Origin: Solilutibacter silvestris | GTDB taxonomy: Bacteria > Pseudomonadota > Gammaproteobacteria > Xanthomonadales > Xanthomonadaceae | NCBI RefSeq assembly: GCF_002895945.1 | Contig: NZ_NPZB01000001.1 | Location: forward strand, 1,503,501-1,567,500 | Length of the DNA: 64,000 nucleotides | Reading direction: 5' to 3' | Shown: positions 26,572 through 35,234 of the stretch, one piece after another | Layout of the letters: every line of letters starts with the position of its first letter | Numbering within the stretch: the stretch's first letter is position 1 | The notes under the pieces: model-generated | The model's database searches: none | The model's input: the letters and a program-made list of their open reading frames with translations, nothing else | What the model was told of the DNA's origin: nothing | Program-made: the position numbers and the translations under genes

Positions 26572-27225
26572 CTATTTCCAATTCAGAACCGTGAAATCAT
26601 TGCCAATAGCGCCTTGAATGCGCTTCAGGCTTTTCTCCGTTGGGTTGACAAGGAACCTGCTTTCAGCGGCCAGCAAGACCGGAATGTCGCAGTGGTGGTC
26701 CGTATAGGTCACTGCCCATGGAGGCGGAAAGCCGCGTTCAGTCAGCATGGGGATCTTGTTGTGACTGAAACAATGCTTGTCACGGGCCATGCCGCCAAAG
26801 TGTGGCCGCATGGTTGAGGCCACAAGCGGAACTGAGTCGAGTCCTGCCTTTTTCAGGAATGAGGATGCTAGATCAACTAAGCAGCCAGTGGCAACAACGA
26901 CTTGGTCGCCTTGGTTAAGATGAGCCCGAAGTTTTGCTAATGCGTCGCTGTAGAAGGGGCTTGCGCCGTCTTGGAAGAGAGTTTCAACATGCTCGGATGC
27001 AAGATGCTTTATGTCGCTGGGGGTTCTGCCCAAAGTGGCCAGCCAAATTCCGTACCGAAGCGGCCATTTCCTGGTTTTCGGGAATACAAGCAAGGGTCCA
27101 ACAAATGGAAGCGATATAACCACCGCAGCCATTCTCCAGGCTTCTCTTTTGAGGAGCCATCTAAAGAATCTGTCTGCCGTATCCCATTTGGTAAGGGTTT
27201 GATCGAAGTCAAAGAGGACGATCAA
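26572..27225 (-). CDS. C26: HAD-IB family phosphatase
   Basis: 217 residues. TTG 27225 is taken as start because GGAGG lies six bases upstream and the fold begins here. Motif I is DFDQT (LFDFDQTLTKWD), motif II VVVATG, and the acidic motif IV YTDHHCDIP, which fits HAD-IB (SerB-like) hydrolases. A hydrophobic cap region (residues 35-58) suggests membrane association. Substrate unknown. Confidence 0.82.
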   Translation of the reverse strand: MIVLFDFDQTLTKWDTADRFFRWLLKREAWRMAAVVISLPFVGPLLVFPKTRKWPLRYGIWLATLGRTPSDIKHLASEHVETLFQDGASPFYSDALAKLRAHLNQGDQVVVATGCLVDLASSFLKKAGLDSVPLVASTMRPHFGGMARDKHCFSHNKIPMLTERGFPPPWAVTYTDHHCDIPVLLAAESRFLVNPTEKSLKRIQGAIGNDFTVLNWK

Positions 27226-27240
27226 GAACTTCCTCCATCT

Positions 27241-27351
27241 GCCTAACACCTGAGTTAAGCCGCAACGCGCAGTGGTGCGGACGGCGTGGTAGCGTGAGCG
27301 TACCACGCCGGCAAGCCACGAAGCGGTGTCGGCTTGAACGATTAGTTAGGT
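27241..27351 (-). repeat. attC of cassette C25
   Basis: Type A, 111 bp; cores GCCTAAC and GTTAGGT. Confidence 0.96.
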
Positions 27352-28056
27352 TTTGCTGCGACGAACAAAAACCTGCTGTGTGGGAGCACCTTCTGATGTT
27401 GCATGGGCTTTAACTTCTAAATAGTTCTGGCTTTTTACAAGGTCACCTAACTTCTTATGCCCGTACACGCGGGCATCGAATGATGGATCGGCCTGCATTA
27501 GTAATGAGCCTACAGCGGCAAGGACAGCCCAGCCGTCCTCTCGGGCTGCACCATCCACGGCGGTCAGCAGAAGTTTTTTAAGTTTTGGCTGACTTTTGGT
27601 CGTCTGGGCAGGAGTGGAAGGCTCTGGGCGAAGAATTTCTGTGTAAATGAACTTGTCGCAGGCTGCGACAAATGGCTTCGGAGTCTTTTGTTCGCCAAAG
27701 CCATAGACAGTATGGCCGGCTTCCCGTAGGCGTGTTGCTAAACGTGTGAAGTCGCTATCGGATGAGACAATGCAAAAGCCATTTACATCGCCAGTGTGAA
27801 GAAGGTCCATTGCGTCAATGATCAACGCAGAGTCCGTGGCGTTCTTGCCCGTGGTGTAACTAAATTGTTGGACGGGCTGAATGGCAAGATCCAAAAGTAC
27901 TTGTTTCCAGCCAGACAAATTCTGCTTAGTCCAATCCCCATATGCACGTCGTACCGTAGCAACCCCATAGCGGGAAACTTCGACCAATAGTTCTTCGGAG
28001 ATTGATGCCTGCGCATTATCAGCATCAATGAGAACTGCAAGCTTTTGACCTTCCAT
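27346..28056 (-). CDS. C25: NYN-domain RNase with C-terminal OST-HTH/LOTUS domain
   Basis: 236 residues. The NYN (PIN-like) nuclease domain covers residues 1-140, with the acidic residues LIDADNAQ, NATDSALIIDAMD and CIVSSDSDF. A winged-helix OST-HTH/LOTUS-like region follows (about 158-230). Known relatives are metal-dependent ribonucleases acting on structured RNA. Large for a cassette gene. Stop lies in the attC. Confidence 0.88.
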   Translation of the reverse strand: MEGQKLAVLIDADNAQASISEELLVEVSRYGVATVRRAYGDWTKQNLSGWKQVLLDLAIQPVQQFSYTTGKNATDSALIIDAMDLLHTGDVNGFCIVSSDSDFTRLATRLREAGHTVYGFGEQKTPKPFVAACDKFIYTEILRPEPSTPAQTTKSQPKLKKLLLTAVDGAAREDGWAVLAAVGSLLMQADPSFDARVYGHKKLGDLVKSQNYLEVKAHATSEGAPTQQVFVRRSKT

Positions 28057-28072
28057 GAAGCTCCTTCAAAAA

Positions 28073-28182
28073 ACCTAACACCAGAGTTAAGCCGCGCCGA
28101 GAGTGGTGCGGTTTTGGGCTAGCGTAGCGCAAAGCCCAAAACCGTGCCACGAAGCGGCGTCGGCTTGAACGATTAGTTAGGT
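28073..28182 (-). repeat. attC of cassette C24
   Basis: Type B, 110 bp; cores ACCTAAC and GTTAGGT. Confidence 0.96.
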
Positions 28183-28190
28183 GCCGGGCC

Positions 28191-28229
28191 TTGACACGGA
28201 CGGTCCGATGTTGTACAATTATTGGTACA
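28191..28229 (+). promoter_or_regulatory. Promoter and YefM operator of the C24 TA pair
   Basis: TTGACA (28191-28196), 17-bp spacer, TACAAT (28214-28219). Over the -10 lies TGTACA (28212-28217), and GGTACA (28224-28229) follows with a centre distance of 12 bp. This is the layout known for the E. coli yefM-yoeB operator. AAGGAG at 28231 is the ribosome site. Confidence 0.88.
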
Positions 28230-28242
28230 TAAGGAGCCGCCC

Positions 28243-28494
28243 ATGGATGCCATTACCTACAGCACCGCCCGAGCCAACCTGGCTGACACCATGGATCGCG
28301 TTTGCGATGACCATGAGCCGATCATCATCACCAGGAATGGTGATCAGGCTGTCGTGATGATGTCGTTGGACGATTTCAAGGCGCTCGAGGAAACCTCCTA
28401 TCTGCTTCGTAGCCCCAAGAACATGCGCCGTTTGATCGAGAGTATTTCCGAACTCGAGTCAGGGAAGGGCAAAGCGCGGAGCTTGGCTGCGTGA
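28243..28494 (+). CDS. yefM: C24: YefM antitoxin
   Basis: 83 residues from ATG 28243, the same length as E. coli YefM, with the Phd/YefM start (MDAITYSTARANLADTMDRV) and ITRNGDQAVVMMSLDDFKALEETSYLLRS. It neutralises YoeB and represses its own promoter. On the plus strand, against the array. Its TGA overlaps the YoeB GTG (GTGA). Confidence 0.95.
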   Translation: MDAITYSTARANLADTMDRVCDDHEPIIITRNGDQAVVMMSLDDFKALEETSYLLRSPKNMRRLIESISELESGKGKARSLAA

Positions 28495-28745
28495 AGCTCG
28501 TGTTCTCTGAGCAGGCGTGGGAAGACTACCAGTACTGGCAAAAGACCGATAAGAAGCTACTGCAGCGGATCAACGGTTTGATCAAAGAAATCACTAGAAC
28601 GCCGCACACGGGAACGGGAAAGCCTGAGCCGCTAAAGCATGCCTTGGCAGGTTACTGGTCGCGCCGAATCAATGATGAGCACCGGATTGTCTACAAGGCT
28701 ACGGATGACTCTGTGCTCATTGCCCAGTTGCGATATCACTACTGA
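28491..28745 (+). CDS. yoeB: C24: YoeB toxin (mRNA interferase)
   Basis: 84 residues, as in E. coli. The catalytic set Glu46, Arg65 and His83 is present with the terminal Tyr84 (QLRYHY). YoeB cleaves mRNA in the ribosomal A site. Appears intact. Confidence 0.95.
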   Translation: MKLVFSEQAWEDYQYWQKTDKKLLQRINGLIKEITRTPHTGTGKPEPLKHALAGYWSRRINDEHRIVYKATDDSVLIAQLRYHY

Positions 28746-28749
28746 CGGA

Positions 28750-28859
28750 ACCTAACACCAGAGTTAAGCCGCGCCGAGAGTGGTGCGGTTTTGGGCTAGC
28801 GTAGCGCAAAGCCCAAAACCGTGCCACGAAGCTGCGTCGGCTTGAACGATTAGTTAGGC
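28750..28859 (-). repeat. attC of cassette C23
   Basis: Type B, 110 bp; GAAGCTGCG variant near the right arm. Confidence 0.95.
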
Positions 28860-29258
28860 CACACCAGCGACTATGAGACCAACATATTGGCCAAACGCAA
28901 TTTCCAAGGTATGACCATCAGGGTCACTGATAAGCGCCCAATATCCGACCGGTGGGCCAGATTGCTCTGCGGAACGTAATAAGCACCTATTGTCCAAAGC
29001 AATGGCACATAAACGATCGACCTCGTGTTCAGATTCGACTGCTACTCCTAGATGAGCCGTCGGTACCAAAGGATAGATTGGTGTATTCAAGGGTGTTTCA
29101 ATAAGCACGATAACAAACGGTCTGGTGTGGTCGCATAACCAAACAGTTCCGGTGCGGCGGTGGACAACATCCATGGACGCATAAAGGCGATAAAAAGCGA
29201 TGCTCGCTTCAAGAGAGCGAACTGGAAGTGCTATGTGGGTCAGTCCAAGATCTGCCAT
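28854..29258 (-). CDS. C23: VOC-family protein, copy 2
   Basis: Duplicate of the C55 gene, differing by one visible residue (Ile for Thr eight residues from the end). Metal ligands are conserved. The left attC is of the same subtype as in C55 while the right one differs, so the whole cassette moved or was recaptured. Confidence 0.87.
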   Translation of the reverse strand: MADLGLTHIALPVRSLEASIAFYRLYASMDVVHRRTGTVWLCDHTRPFVIVLIETPLNTPIYPLVPTAHLGVAVESEHEVDRLCAIALDNRCLLRSAEQSGPPVGYWALISDPDGHTLEIAFGQYVGLIVAGVA

Positions 29259-29264
29259 GGTGAG

Positions 29265-29375
29265 GCCTAACACCCGAATTAAGCCGCCCAGAGAGGGGCG
29301 ACGGTCGCGTGCTAGCGTAGCGTAAGCACGCAGACGGCGCCACGAAGCTGGGTCGGCTTGAATGAGCAGTTAGCC
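29265..29375 (-). repeat. attC of cassette C22
   Basis: Type E, 111 bp; GAATTAAG left arm, right core GTTAGCC. Confidence 0.93.
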
Positions 29376-29636
29376 TGAGCCCCGCTGGGGTTGAGAAGCG
29401 ACAGCGGGTTGCCCGCCTTTACCCCAAGTTGCCTTGAATTCCTTCCGAGCGAAGGCCGGACGGTAGCCTGCGGCGCGCAACTGGTACAGGAGAGCTTGAA
29501 CTAAGAAGTACATGACTTTTTGCCGCGAGGTGACCCGAAGCGAAAAGCAGGCGGACGGAAGGTCCCTCGAGTAGGAGTGCGGTGAAAGCACTGCTCTTGG
29601 CTTTTTCAACACCAGCAAAGATGTTGCTGGCTGACA
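29376..29636. other. C22: ORF-less cassette
   Basis: About 261 bp. The only minus-strand frame runs out of the adjacent attC, has no ribosome site and reads like random sequence. Nothing else recognised. Confidence 0.5.
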
Positions 29637-29746
29637 GGCTAACACCAGAGTTAAGCCGCGCCGAGAGTGGTGCGGTTTTGGGCTAGCGTAGCGGAAAGCC
29701 TAAAACCGTGCCACGAAGCGGCGTCGGCTTGAACGATTAGTTAGGC
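29637..29746 (-). repeat. attC of cassette C21
   Basis: Type B, 110 bp; cores GGCTAAC and GTTAGGC. Confidence 0.95.
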
Positions 29747-29747
29747 G

Positions 29748-30056
29748 TTAAGTGAACTGCTTTAGCTGGGCTTCAATTTCGCGCAATTCAGGTCCAATCC
29801 GCTTTTGCCATGCGCCGAAGAAAATCGCAAGGGACATCATAAAAATCACTATGAAAAAAGCGATGCCTTTACGGAAAAAGAGCAGAAAGCTGCAGAACAC
29901 CGCTAGGAGAAAACAGAAATAGGTTAATCTCCAACGCATTGGTGGATTAATGAGCTCTCTTCGACGAGCCAAGAGATCAAATTTGGTGCGCTGCTTTTTG
30001 TTTTCATCAGCCAAGGCATCTATGGCAGCAATTCCTTGCTCTTTTGTGAGAGCCAT
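29748..30056 (-). CDS. C21: small membrane protein with coiled-coil ends
   Basis: 102 residues: charged helix (1-38), two hydrophobic segments (about 42-82), and a second charged helix (ELREIEAQLKQFT). Unknown. Confidence 0.62.
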   Translation of the reverse strand: MALTKEQGIAAIDALADENKKQRTKFDLLARRRELINPPMRWRLTYFCFLLAVFCSFLLFFRKGIAFFIVIFMMSLAIFFGAWQKRIGPELREIEAQLKQFT

Positions 30057-30072
30057 AAGTCCTCCTCTTAAA

Positions 30073-30183
30073 GCCTAACACCAGAGTTAAGCCGCAATGC
30101 GCAGTGGCGCGGGCGGCGTGGTAGCGTCAGCGTACCACGCAGACAAGCCACGAAGCAGTGTCGGCTTGAACGACTAGTTATGC
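30073..30183 (-). repeat. attC of cassette C20
   Basis: Type A', 111 bp; right core GTTATGC. Confidence 0.95.
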
Positions 30184-30502
30184 GACACCGGCGACCATGC
30201 TGAGCATAAGTTTCTGGTCGTTCCTTTGGTTGCATCGACGCCATGCCACGGCGGCGCTGACGCGCCTGGCGCCATGCCCACTGGCAAAAAACGCCAGCGG
30301 ACACGGTCGGAAAAGCGCTTTGGGGCCGCGCGACAGATGCGAGCATCTGCTGCGCGATCCCTGCAGCGCTTTTCTAGCATGTCGTCGAGCATTCAGTCAC
30401 TTGGGAAAGCTGCCCTTTGCGATTCAGGCTTTTCAGGCAAAGGTCGGCTTTTCCTGACGGTCGACCAACAAATGCAGTGCCTAGAATTCTCGTTCCGGTG
30501 CC
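30184..30502. other. C20: ORF-less cassette, family N1 copy b
   Basis: Essentially identical to C39 (20005-20323), including the attC. No conserved reading frame across the family. Confidence 0.75.
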
Positions 30503-30613
30503 GCATAACACCTGAGTTAAGCCGCAATGCGCAGTGGCGCTGGCGGCGTGGTAGCGTCAGCGCACCACGCAGACAAGCCACGAAGCAGTGTCGGCTTGAA
30601 CGATTAGTTAGAC
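30503..30613 (-). repeat. attC of cassette C19
   Basis: Type A', 111 bp; right core GTTAGAC. Confidence 0.95.
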
Positions 30614-30620
30614 CACAAGG

Positions 30621-31058
30621 CTAGTTCACGCACCAAGCTCCCCAACAACCACCTTCTGGCTCTTTTTTTATAAGTACTTCACCAGTTTTTGTGTTTTTAA
30701 TTTGGAGCGTGGCGCCATTGTCCGTATTGCCAATGCACTGATATTCCCCACCAGGTTCAGGCTTGAAGTCGAATGTCATGTAGCGCGTGTTGCCGATGTG
30801 GTAGTACATGACTTCTATCTTATGCGGCACAGCATCTATCCGAACAGAGGTGGCCATCGCGCGCCACCCTCTTGTGTTCTTTCCATCAACCTGCTTGATA
30901 AAAAATTTCTGTCGTGGAAATCCATGATCTTGGGGAAGGCAAGTTAAGACGGCTGATGACGCAGATGGTGAAGATGTGAGGTCTCTGGGCTGTTCTTGAG
31001 CACTGGCTGAGGAGCTAACTATTAATGTTAAAAGTATCGCTTTGCCGGCACGGCGCAT
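30621..31058 (-). CDS. C19: secreted hypothetical protein
   Basis: 145 residues with a signal peptide (cleaved near SASAQ, residue 21). Four cysteines and a Gly/Trp-rich end (GGCWGAWCVN). Domain not recognised. Confidence 0.63.
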   Translation of the reverse strand: MRRAGKAILLTLIVSSSASAQEQPRDLTSSPSASSAVLTCLPQDHGFPRQKFFIKQVDGKNTRGWRAMATSVRIDAVPHKIEVMYYHIGNTRYMTFDFKPEPGGEYQCIGNTDNGATLQIKNTKTGEVLIKKEPEGGCWGAWCVN

Positions 31059-31074
31059 TGTGACTCCCCTTGTG

Positions 31075-31184
31075 GTCTAACACCAGAGTTAAGCCGCGCC
31101 GAGAGTGGTGCGGTTTTGGGCTAGCGTAGCGCAAAGCCCAAAACCGTGCCACGAAGCGGCGTCGGCTTGAACGGCTAGTTAGGC
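31075..31184 (-). repeat. attC of cassette C18
   Basis: Type B, 110 bp; cores GTCTAAC and GTTAGGC. Confidence 0.95.
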
Positions 31185-31187
31185 GCT

Positions 31188-31661
31188 TTACAGACCCAAT
31201 TCACTGAGCCCCGGGTGGTCATCTGGACGGCGTCCCAATGGCCAATGATACTTCCGGTCAGTTTCCAAAATTGGCAGGTCGTTGATGCTGGCGATGCGCC
31301 GGTGCATGAAGCCATGCTCGTTAAATTCCCAGTTCTCGTTGCCATAGGAGCGAAACCAGTTTCCTGCATCGTCGTGCCATTCATAGGCAAATCTGACGGC
31401 GATTCGATTGTCTCGGAATGCCCAAAGTTCCTTAATGAGCCGATAGTCCAATTCTTTGCTCCATTTGCGGATCAGGAATTGGACAACAGCTTCACGTCCC
31501 GCGACGAATTCCGAACGGTTGCGCCACGTGGTATCTGGGGTATAGGCAAGAGACACACGCTCTGGATCACGCGTATTCCAGGCATCTTCGGCTAAACGGA
31601 CCTTTTTCGTCGCTCCTTCGAGATCGAAGGGAGGGAAGGGCGGTCGTGGCGTTTCAGCCAT
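31188..31661 (-). CDS. C18: DUF1348 NTF2-like protein
   Basis: 157 residues from ATG 31661, with AGGAG eight bases upstream. The family signature runs through it ([57 protein letters not shown]). Small ligand-binding cone fold of unknown substrate, frequent in soil proteobacteria. Confidence 0.9.
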   Translation of the reverse strand: MAETPRPPFPPFDLEGATKKVRLAEDAWNTRDPERVSLAYTPDTTWRNRSEFVAGREAVVQFLIRKWSKELDYRLIKELWAFRDNRIAVRFAYEWHDDAGNWFRSYGNENWEFNEHGFMHRRIASINDLPILETDRKYHWPLGRRPDDHPGLSELGL

Positions 31662-31703
31662 GGCATATGCTCCTGATCGAGTAGCGTGAAGCTGGACAAA
31701 AGT

Positions 31704-31814
31704 GCCTAACACCAGAGTTAAGCCGCAATGCGCAGTGGCGCGGGCGGCGTGGTAGCGTCAGCGTACCACGCAGACAAGCCACGAAGCGGTGTCGGCTTGA
31801 ACGATTAGTTAGGC
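31704..31814 (-). repeat. attC of cassette C17
   Basis: Type A', 111 bp; cores GCCTAAC and GTTAGGC. Confidence 0.95.
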
Positions 31815-31818
31815 TAAT

Positions 31819-32157
31819 TTACCGATGCTTGTCTTCTATGGTGTAGTCGGGCCAGAGCATGAGATGTTTTTGTTCGTTGACGATAACGCGATCGCCAGGA
31901 CTAAAAATGGCCGAGGCGCTGCCAGCAACTGTTGAAACGACACGGCCGTCATCTAGTTGAATCGTAACGCCTTGAGCATTGCCCTTCACAATAGCTAGTC
32001 CAACGCTTTGAACTGTACCCGGATAGGAAGCAAGATTGCCTCTTGGCGAGTCAATAAGGAAAAATAGAAGAAGAACTAGGAAGACAAATGAAATGAGGGC
32101 GAAGGTTTTGGCCTTTCCCACGAGTTGAACTGCTAGCCAGCGCTTTTCTGAGAACAT
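31819..32157 (-). CDS. C17: membrane-anchored protein with small beta-barrel
   Basis: 112 residues. One hydrophobic anchor (18-38), then a beta-rich part (GVTIQLDDGRVVSTVAG...FSPGDRVIVNEQ) like an OB or SH3-type barrel. Function unknown. Confidence 0.63.
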   Translation of the reverse strand: MFSEKRWLAVQLVGKAKTFALISFVFLVLLLFFLIDSPRGNLASYPGTVQSVGLAIVKGNAQGVTIQLDDGRVVSTVAGSASAIFSPGDRVIVNEQKHLMLWPDYTIEDKHR

Positions 32158-32177
32158 TCGAGATATTCCATAAATTG

Positions 32178-32287
32178 GCCTAACACCTGAGTTAAGCCGC
32201 GCCGAGAGTGGTGCGGTTTTGGGCTAGCGTAGCGCAAAGCCCAAAACCGTGCCACGAAGCGGTGTCGGCTTGAACGATTAGATAGAC
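32178..32287 (-). repeat. attC of cassette C16 (altered core)
   Basis: Type B, 110 bp. The right core is GATAGAC instead of GTTAGAC, the only such change in the array. The left crossover core GCCTAAC is normal. Confidence 0.93.
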
Positions 32288-32294
32288 CTGCCGC

Positions 32295-32642
32295 TCAGGC
32301 TGTCCAGCAATACATGGCCGAGCCAAAAACGCCATGAGCGCCGAGGCTTCCCGGATTGTCGCCCCAAAAACACACGTATCTTTTACCCGGTTCATCCCAT
32401 CCCAACCAATAGCCACGATCGTGGGCGAGGCATATCGCTTTAATTTGATTCCCAATAGCCAAGTCAGGGAATCCTGGAGCCATAACTGTGGCGGTCATTT
32501 CAAATGGCTCGCAGGCGGAGTCGAGAATGTGCTGTCTTATATCGGTTAATTTCTGAGATTCATCTTCCGATGGATGGATATAAACCTCTGAGCCATCGCC
32601 CAGATCTTGATCTAGCTTTTGGAGTAGCGAAAGGTCTTCCAT
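32295..32642 (-). CDS. C16: hypothetical cytosolic protein
   Basis: 115 residues from ATG 32642. Acidic and soluble, with a helical first half and an aromatic second half (DRGYWLGWDEPGKRYVCFWGD) like SMI1-type immunity proteins, though not a firm match. Confidence 0.58.
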   Translation of the reverse strand: MEDLSLLQKLDQDLGDGSEVYIHPSEDESQKLTDIRQHILDSACEPFEMTATVMAPGFPDLAIGNQIKAICLAHDRGYWLGWDEPGKRYVCFWGDNPGSLGAHGVFGSAMYCWTA

Positions 32643-32648
32643 AGGCAG

Positions 32649-32758
32649 GTCTAACACCTGAGTTAAGCCGCAGCGCTTTGCGGCGACGGATTGGTGCAAC
32701 ATACCACGGCGCCGATCCGACGCCGCGAAGCGGTGTCGGCTTGAACGATTAGTTAGGT
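32649..32758 (-). repeat. attC of cassette C15
   Basis: Type C, 110 bp; same subtype as the attC of duplicate cassette C3. Confidence 0.95.
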
Positions 32759-32759
32759 G

Positions 32760-33053
32760 TCACATGCCATATAGACGATATATCAGCGCGCTCAGCAGTA
32801 AGAGGGCACCCAAAACGGATACTGTAAACATAAATCGAGAGCTCATGCGCTTGGTCCATGGTTCGTTTTTTGAGAAGCTCCAGAGATAGCCAAGTCCAGT
32901 AAGCAAAGCTCCCACACCGAAAAGGAGTAAATGGATTTCCTTCATACCTGAACGAAACCAATCGACCATATCCAGAACGCCAACCATGATGATTAGGGCA
33001 GATAAAGCCTGGCTTACGCGTGACGGCTTTCCAGTTTGCGAAATATTGTTCAT
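32760..33053 (-). CDS. C15: small membrane protein, copy 1
   Basis: 97 residues with three hydrophobic segments (MVGVLDMVDWF, LLLFGVGALLTGLGYLW, VSVLGALLLLSALIY). The protein is identical to the product of C3 (39490-39783). Unknown. Confidence 0.68.
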   Translation of the reverse strand: MNNISQTGKPSRVSQALSALIIMVGVLDMVDWFRSGMKEIHLLLFGVGALLTGLGYLWSFSKNEPWTKRMSSRFMFTVSVLGALLLLSALIYRLYGM

Positions 33054-33058
33054 GTGAC

Positions 33059-33169
33059 ACCTAACACCAGAGTTAAGCCGCAATGCGCAGTGGCGCGGGC
33101 GGCGTGGTAGCGTCAGCGTACCACGCAGACAAGCCACGAAGCAGTGTCGGCTTGAACGACTAGTTATGC
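33059..33169 (-). repeat. attC of cassette C14
   Basis: Type A', 111 bp; right core GTTATGC. Confidence 0.95.
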
Positions 33170-33487
33170 GACACCGGCGACCATGCTGAGCATAAGCTTC
33201 TGGTCATTGCTTGGGTTGCACCGACGCCATGCCACGGCGGCGCTGACGCGCCTGGCGCCATGCCCGCTGGCAAAAAGCGCCAGCAGACACGGCCGGAAAA
33301 GCGCTTTGGGGCCGCGTGCAGATGCGAGCATCTGCTGCGCGATCCCTGCAGCGCTTTTCTAGCATGTCGTCGAGCATTCAGTCACTTGGGAAAGCTGCCC
33401 TTTGCGATTCAGGCTTTCCAAGGCAAAGGTCGGCTTTTCCTGACGGCCGACAAACAAAAGCAGTGCCTAGAGTCTTGTTCCGGTGCC
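33170..33487. other. C14: ORF-less cassette, family N1 copy c
   Basis: 318 bp almost identical to C11 and about nine-tenths similar by eye to C39/C20, with compensating indels that break frames. Confidence 0.75.
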
Positions 33488-33598
33488 GCATAACACCTGA
33501 GTTAAGCCGCCCCGATTTTCGGCGGCGATTTAGCGTATCACTTCCCAAACGCTAAAGCGACGCCGCGAAGCGGGGTCGGCTTGAACGATTAGTTAGGC
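33488..33598 (-). repeat. attC of cassette C13
   Basis: Type F, 111 bp (TTTAGCG...CGCTAAA centre). Confidence 0.93.
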
Positions 33599-33613
33599 AT
33601 ATTTTTTATTGAA

Positions 33614-34216
33614 TTATTTGTTGAACAGCATGCGCATCATATAAGCCACAAACAAAATTATGAAAACTAAAAGTATTGGGCGTGATTTTCTAGTTATTTT
33701 GGCGTCTAAAATAGCGCCTTCTATTTTTGAAGATCCAAAATTATTCATTGATCTGATCCAGCCGAGAAACTTTGTATCCTGATACCAGTCGGTGCTCAGC
33801 CCAAATTGCGTTTTTATAGGGAATGATTCATTTGCAGAAACATATACTAACGAGATGCTGTAAAGCCCACCCTTGCCTGTAGAGATGTAAGACAAATCGT
33901 AGCCTTGTATGTTCTGGGCTGGTATCTCGATATTTTGTTCTTTGCCCAGAATTATCACTCTATCTCTTTCTAGAGTGATGCCGCCATATGGTGGAATTTT
34001 GTAGATAAAAATTCCTGCAGCTCCAATGATAATTGGCCCAAGTGCCAGAATGAAAATGGATCCTCCCTTCGATGAAACGGACACCATAAGAGAAATAAGT
34101 AAGATAAAAATTAATGCCATTGCAGCAAGAACGTACGTTCTGCCTTGTTGGGAGGCTTTATACGTCTTAGGCAATATGTAATACGTTCTGAGATAGTTTG
34201 GTTCCGGTTGCATCAT
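33614..34216 (-). CDS. C13: AT-rich membrane protein
   Basis: 200 residues from ATG 34216. Two hydrophobic segments at 30-75, a beta-rich central region (GGITLERDRVIILGKEQNIEI) like a PH-type domain, and a last segment near 180-197. Markedly AT-richer than neighbours, which points to a distant donor. Confidence 0.65.
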   Translation of the reverse strand: MMQPEPNYLRTYYILPKTYKASQQGRTYVLAAMALIFILLISLMVSVSSKGGSIFILALGPIIIGAAGIFIYKIPPYGGITLERDRVIILGKEQNIEIPAQNIQGYDLSYISTGKGGLYSISLVYVSANESFPIKTQFGLSTDWYQDTKFLGWIRSMNNFGSSKIEGAILDAKITRKSRPILLVFIILFVAYMMRMLFNK

Positions 34217-34231
34217 CACCCCCAAAAATAT

Positions 34232-34341
34232 GGCTAACACCAGAGTTAAGCCGCGCCGAGAGTGGTGCGGTTTTGGGCTAGCGTAGCGTAAAGCCCAAAA
34301 CCGTGCCACGAAGCGGCGTCGGCTTGAACGAATAGTTAGAT
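34232..34341 (-). repeat. attC of cassette C12
   Basis: Type B, 110 bp; cores GGCTAAC and GTTAGAT. Confidence 0.95.
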
Positions 34342-34342
34342 T

Positions 34343-34687
34343 TCACAGCTTCCCGAAGAAACTTGTGATGTCAAAATAAAGAGACTTCTTTTGCCCATCC
34401 GCTGTCGTGATGTCAATTTTGTCGTAACTCTTTCCACCAGACATCAAAAGTGATTGGCCGCCGCGCTTAAATCCTGGGTAGCGAGCCGAAATCCACTGGT
34501 ATTCCATCGGAACGCCTTCAGATTCGTTTTTTGCGTTAATAATGATCGCTTTCCCCGTGCTACTTCCGTCCAACGCAGGCGATAATTGGTTGTTGTTGTT
34601 TTGTGCTTGCGACCCTGTTGAAGCACAAGAAGCAAGAGTCAAGATCAAGATGCTGGAAGAAATAAGACGACGCATTGATGCCTCCAT
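34343..34687 (-). CDS. C12: small lipoprotein
   Basis: 114 residues (ATG 34687 or ATG 34675). Lipobox LASC near residue 21, then an Asn/Gln-rich stretch and a short beta-rich domain. Unknown. Confidence 0.63.
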   Translation of the reverse strand: MEASMRRLISSSILILTLASCASTGSQAQNNNNQLSPALDGSSTGKAIIINAKNESEGVPMEYQWISARYPGFKRGGQSLLMSGGKSYDKIDITTADGQKKSLYFDITSFFGKL

Positions 34688-34692
34688 GTGAA

Positions 34693-34803
34693 ATCTAACA
34701 CCAGAGTTAAGCCGCAATGCGCAGTGGCGCGGGCGGCGTGGTAGCGTCAGCGTACCACGCAGACAAGCCACGAAGCAGTGTCGGCTTGAACGACTAGTTA
34801 TGC
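34693..34803 (-). repeat. attC of cassette C11
   Basis: Type A', 111 bp; right core GTTATGC. Confidence 0.95.
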
Positions 34804-35121
34804 GACACCGGCGACCATGCTGAGCATAAGCTTCTGGTCATTGCTTGGGTTGCACCGACGCCATGCCACGGCGGCGCTGACGCGCCTGGCGCCATGCCCG
34901 CTGGCAAAAAGCGCCAGCAGACACGGCCGGAAAAGCGCTTTGGGGCCGCGTGCAGATGCGAGCATCTGCTGCGCGATCCCTGCAGCGCTTTTCTAGCATG
35001 TCGTCGAGCATTCAGTCACTTGGGAAAGCTGCCCTTTGCGATTCAGGCTTTCCAAGGCAAAGGTCGGCTTTTCCTGACGGCCGACAAACAAAAGCAGTGC
35101 CTAGAGTCTTGTTCCGGTGCC
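34804..35121. other. C11: ORF-less cassette, family N1 copy d
   Basis: Essentially identical to C14 (33170-33487), attC included. C14 and C11 are three cassettes apart. Confidence 0.75.
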
Positions 35122-35227
35122 GCATAACACCTGAGTTAAGCCGGACCACTGCGCGGAACGGCGGAGTGGTACACGTCACCATGCAGCCGAGCCGCGAAGC
35201 GGTCTCGGCTTGAACGAATTGTTAGAC
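35122..35227 (-). repeat. attC of cassette C10
   Basis: Type F, 106 bp; an unusual centre, and GGTCTCGG replaces GGTGTCGG in the right arm. Confidence 0.92.
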
Positions 35228-35234
35228 CACAAGG

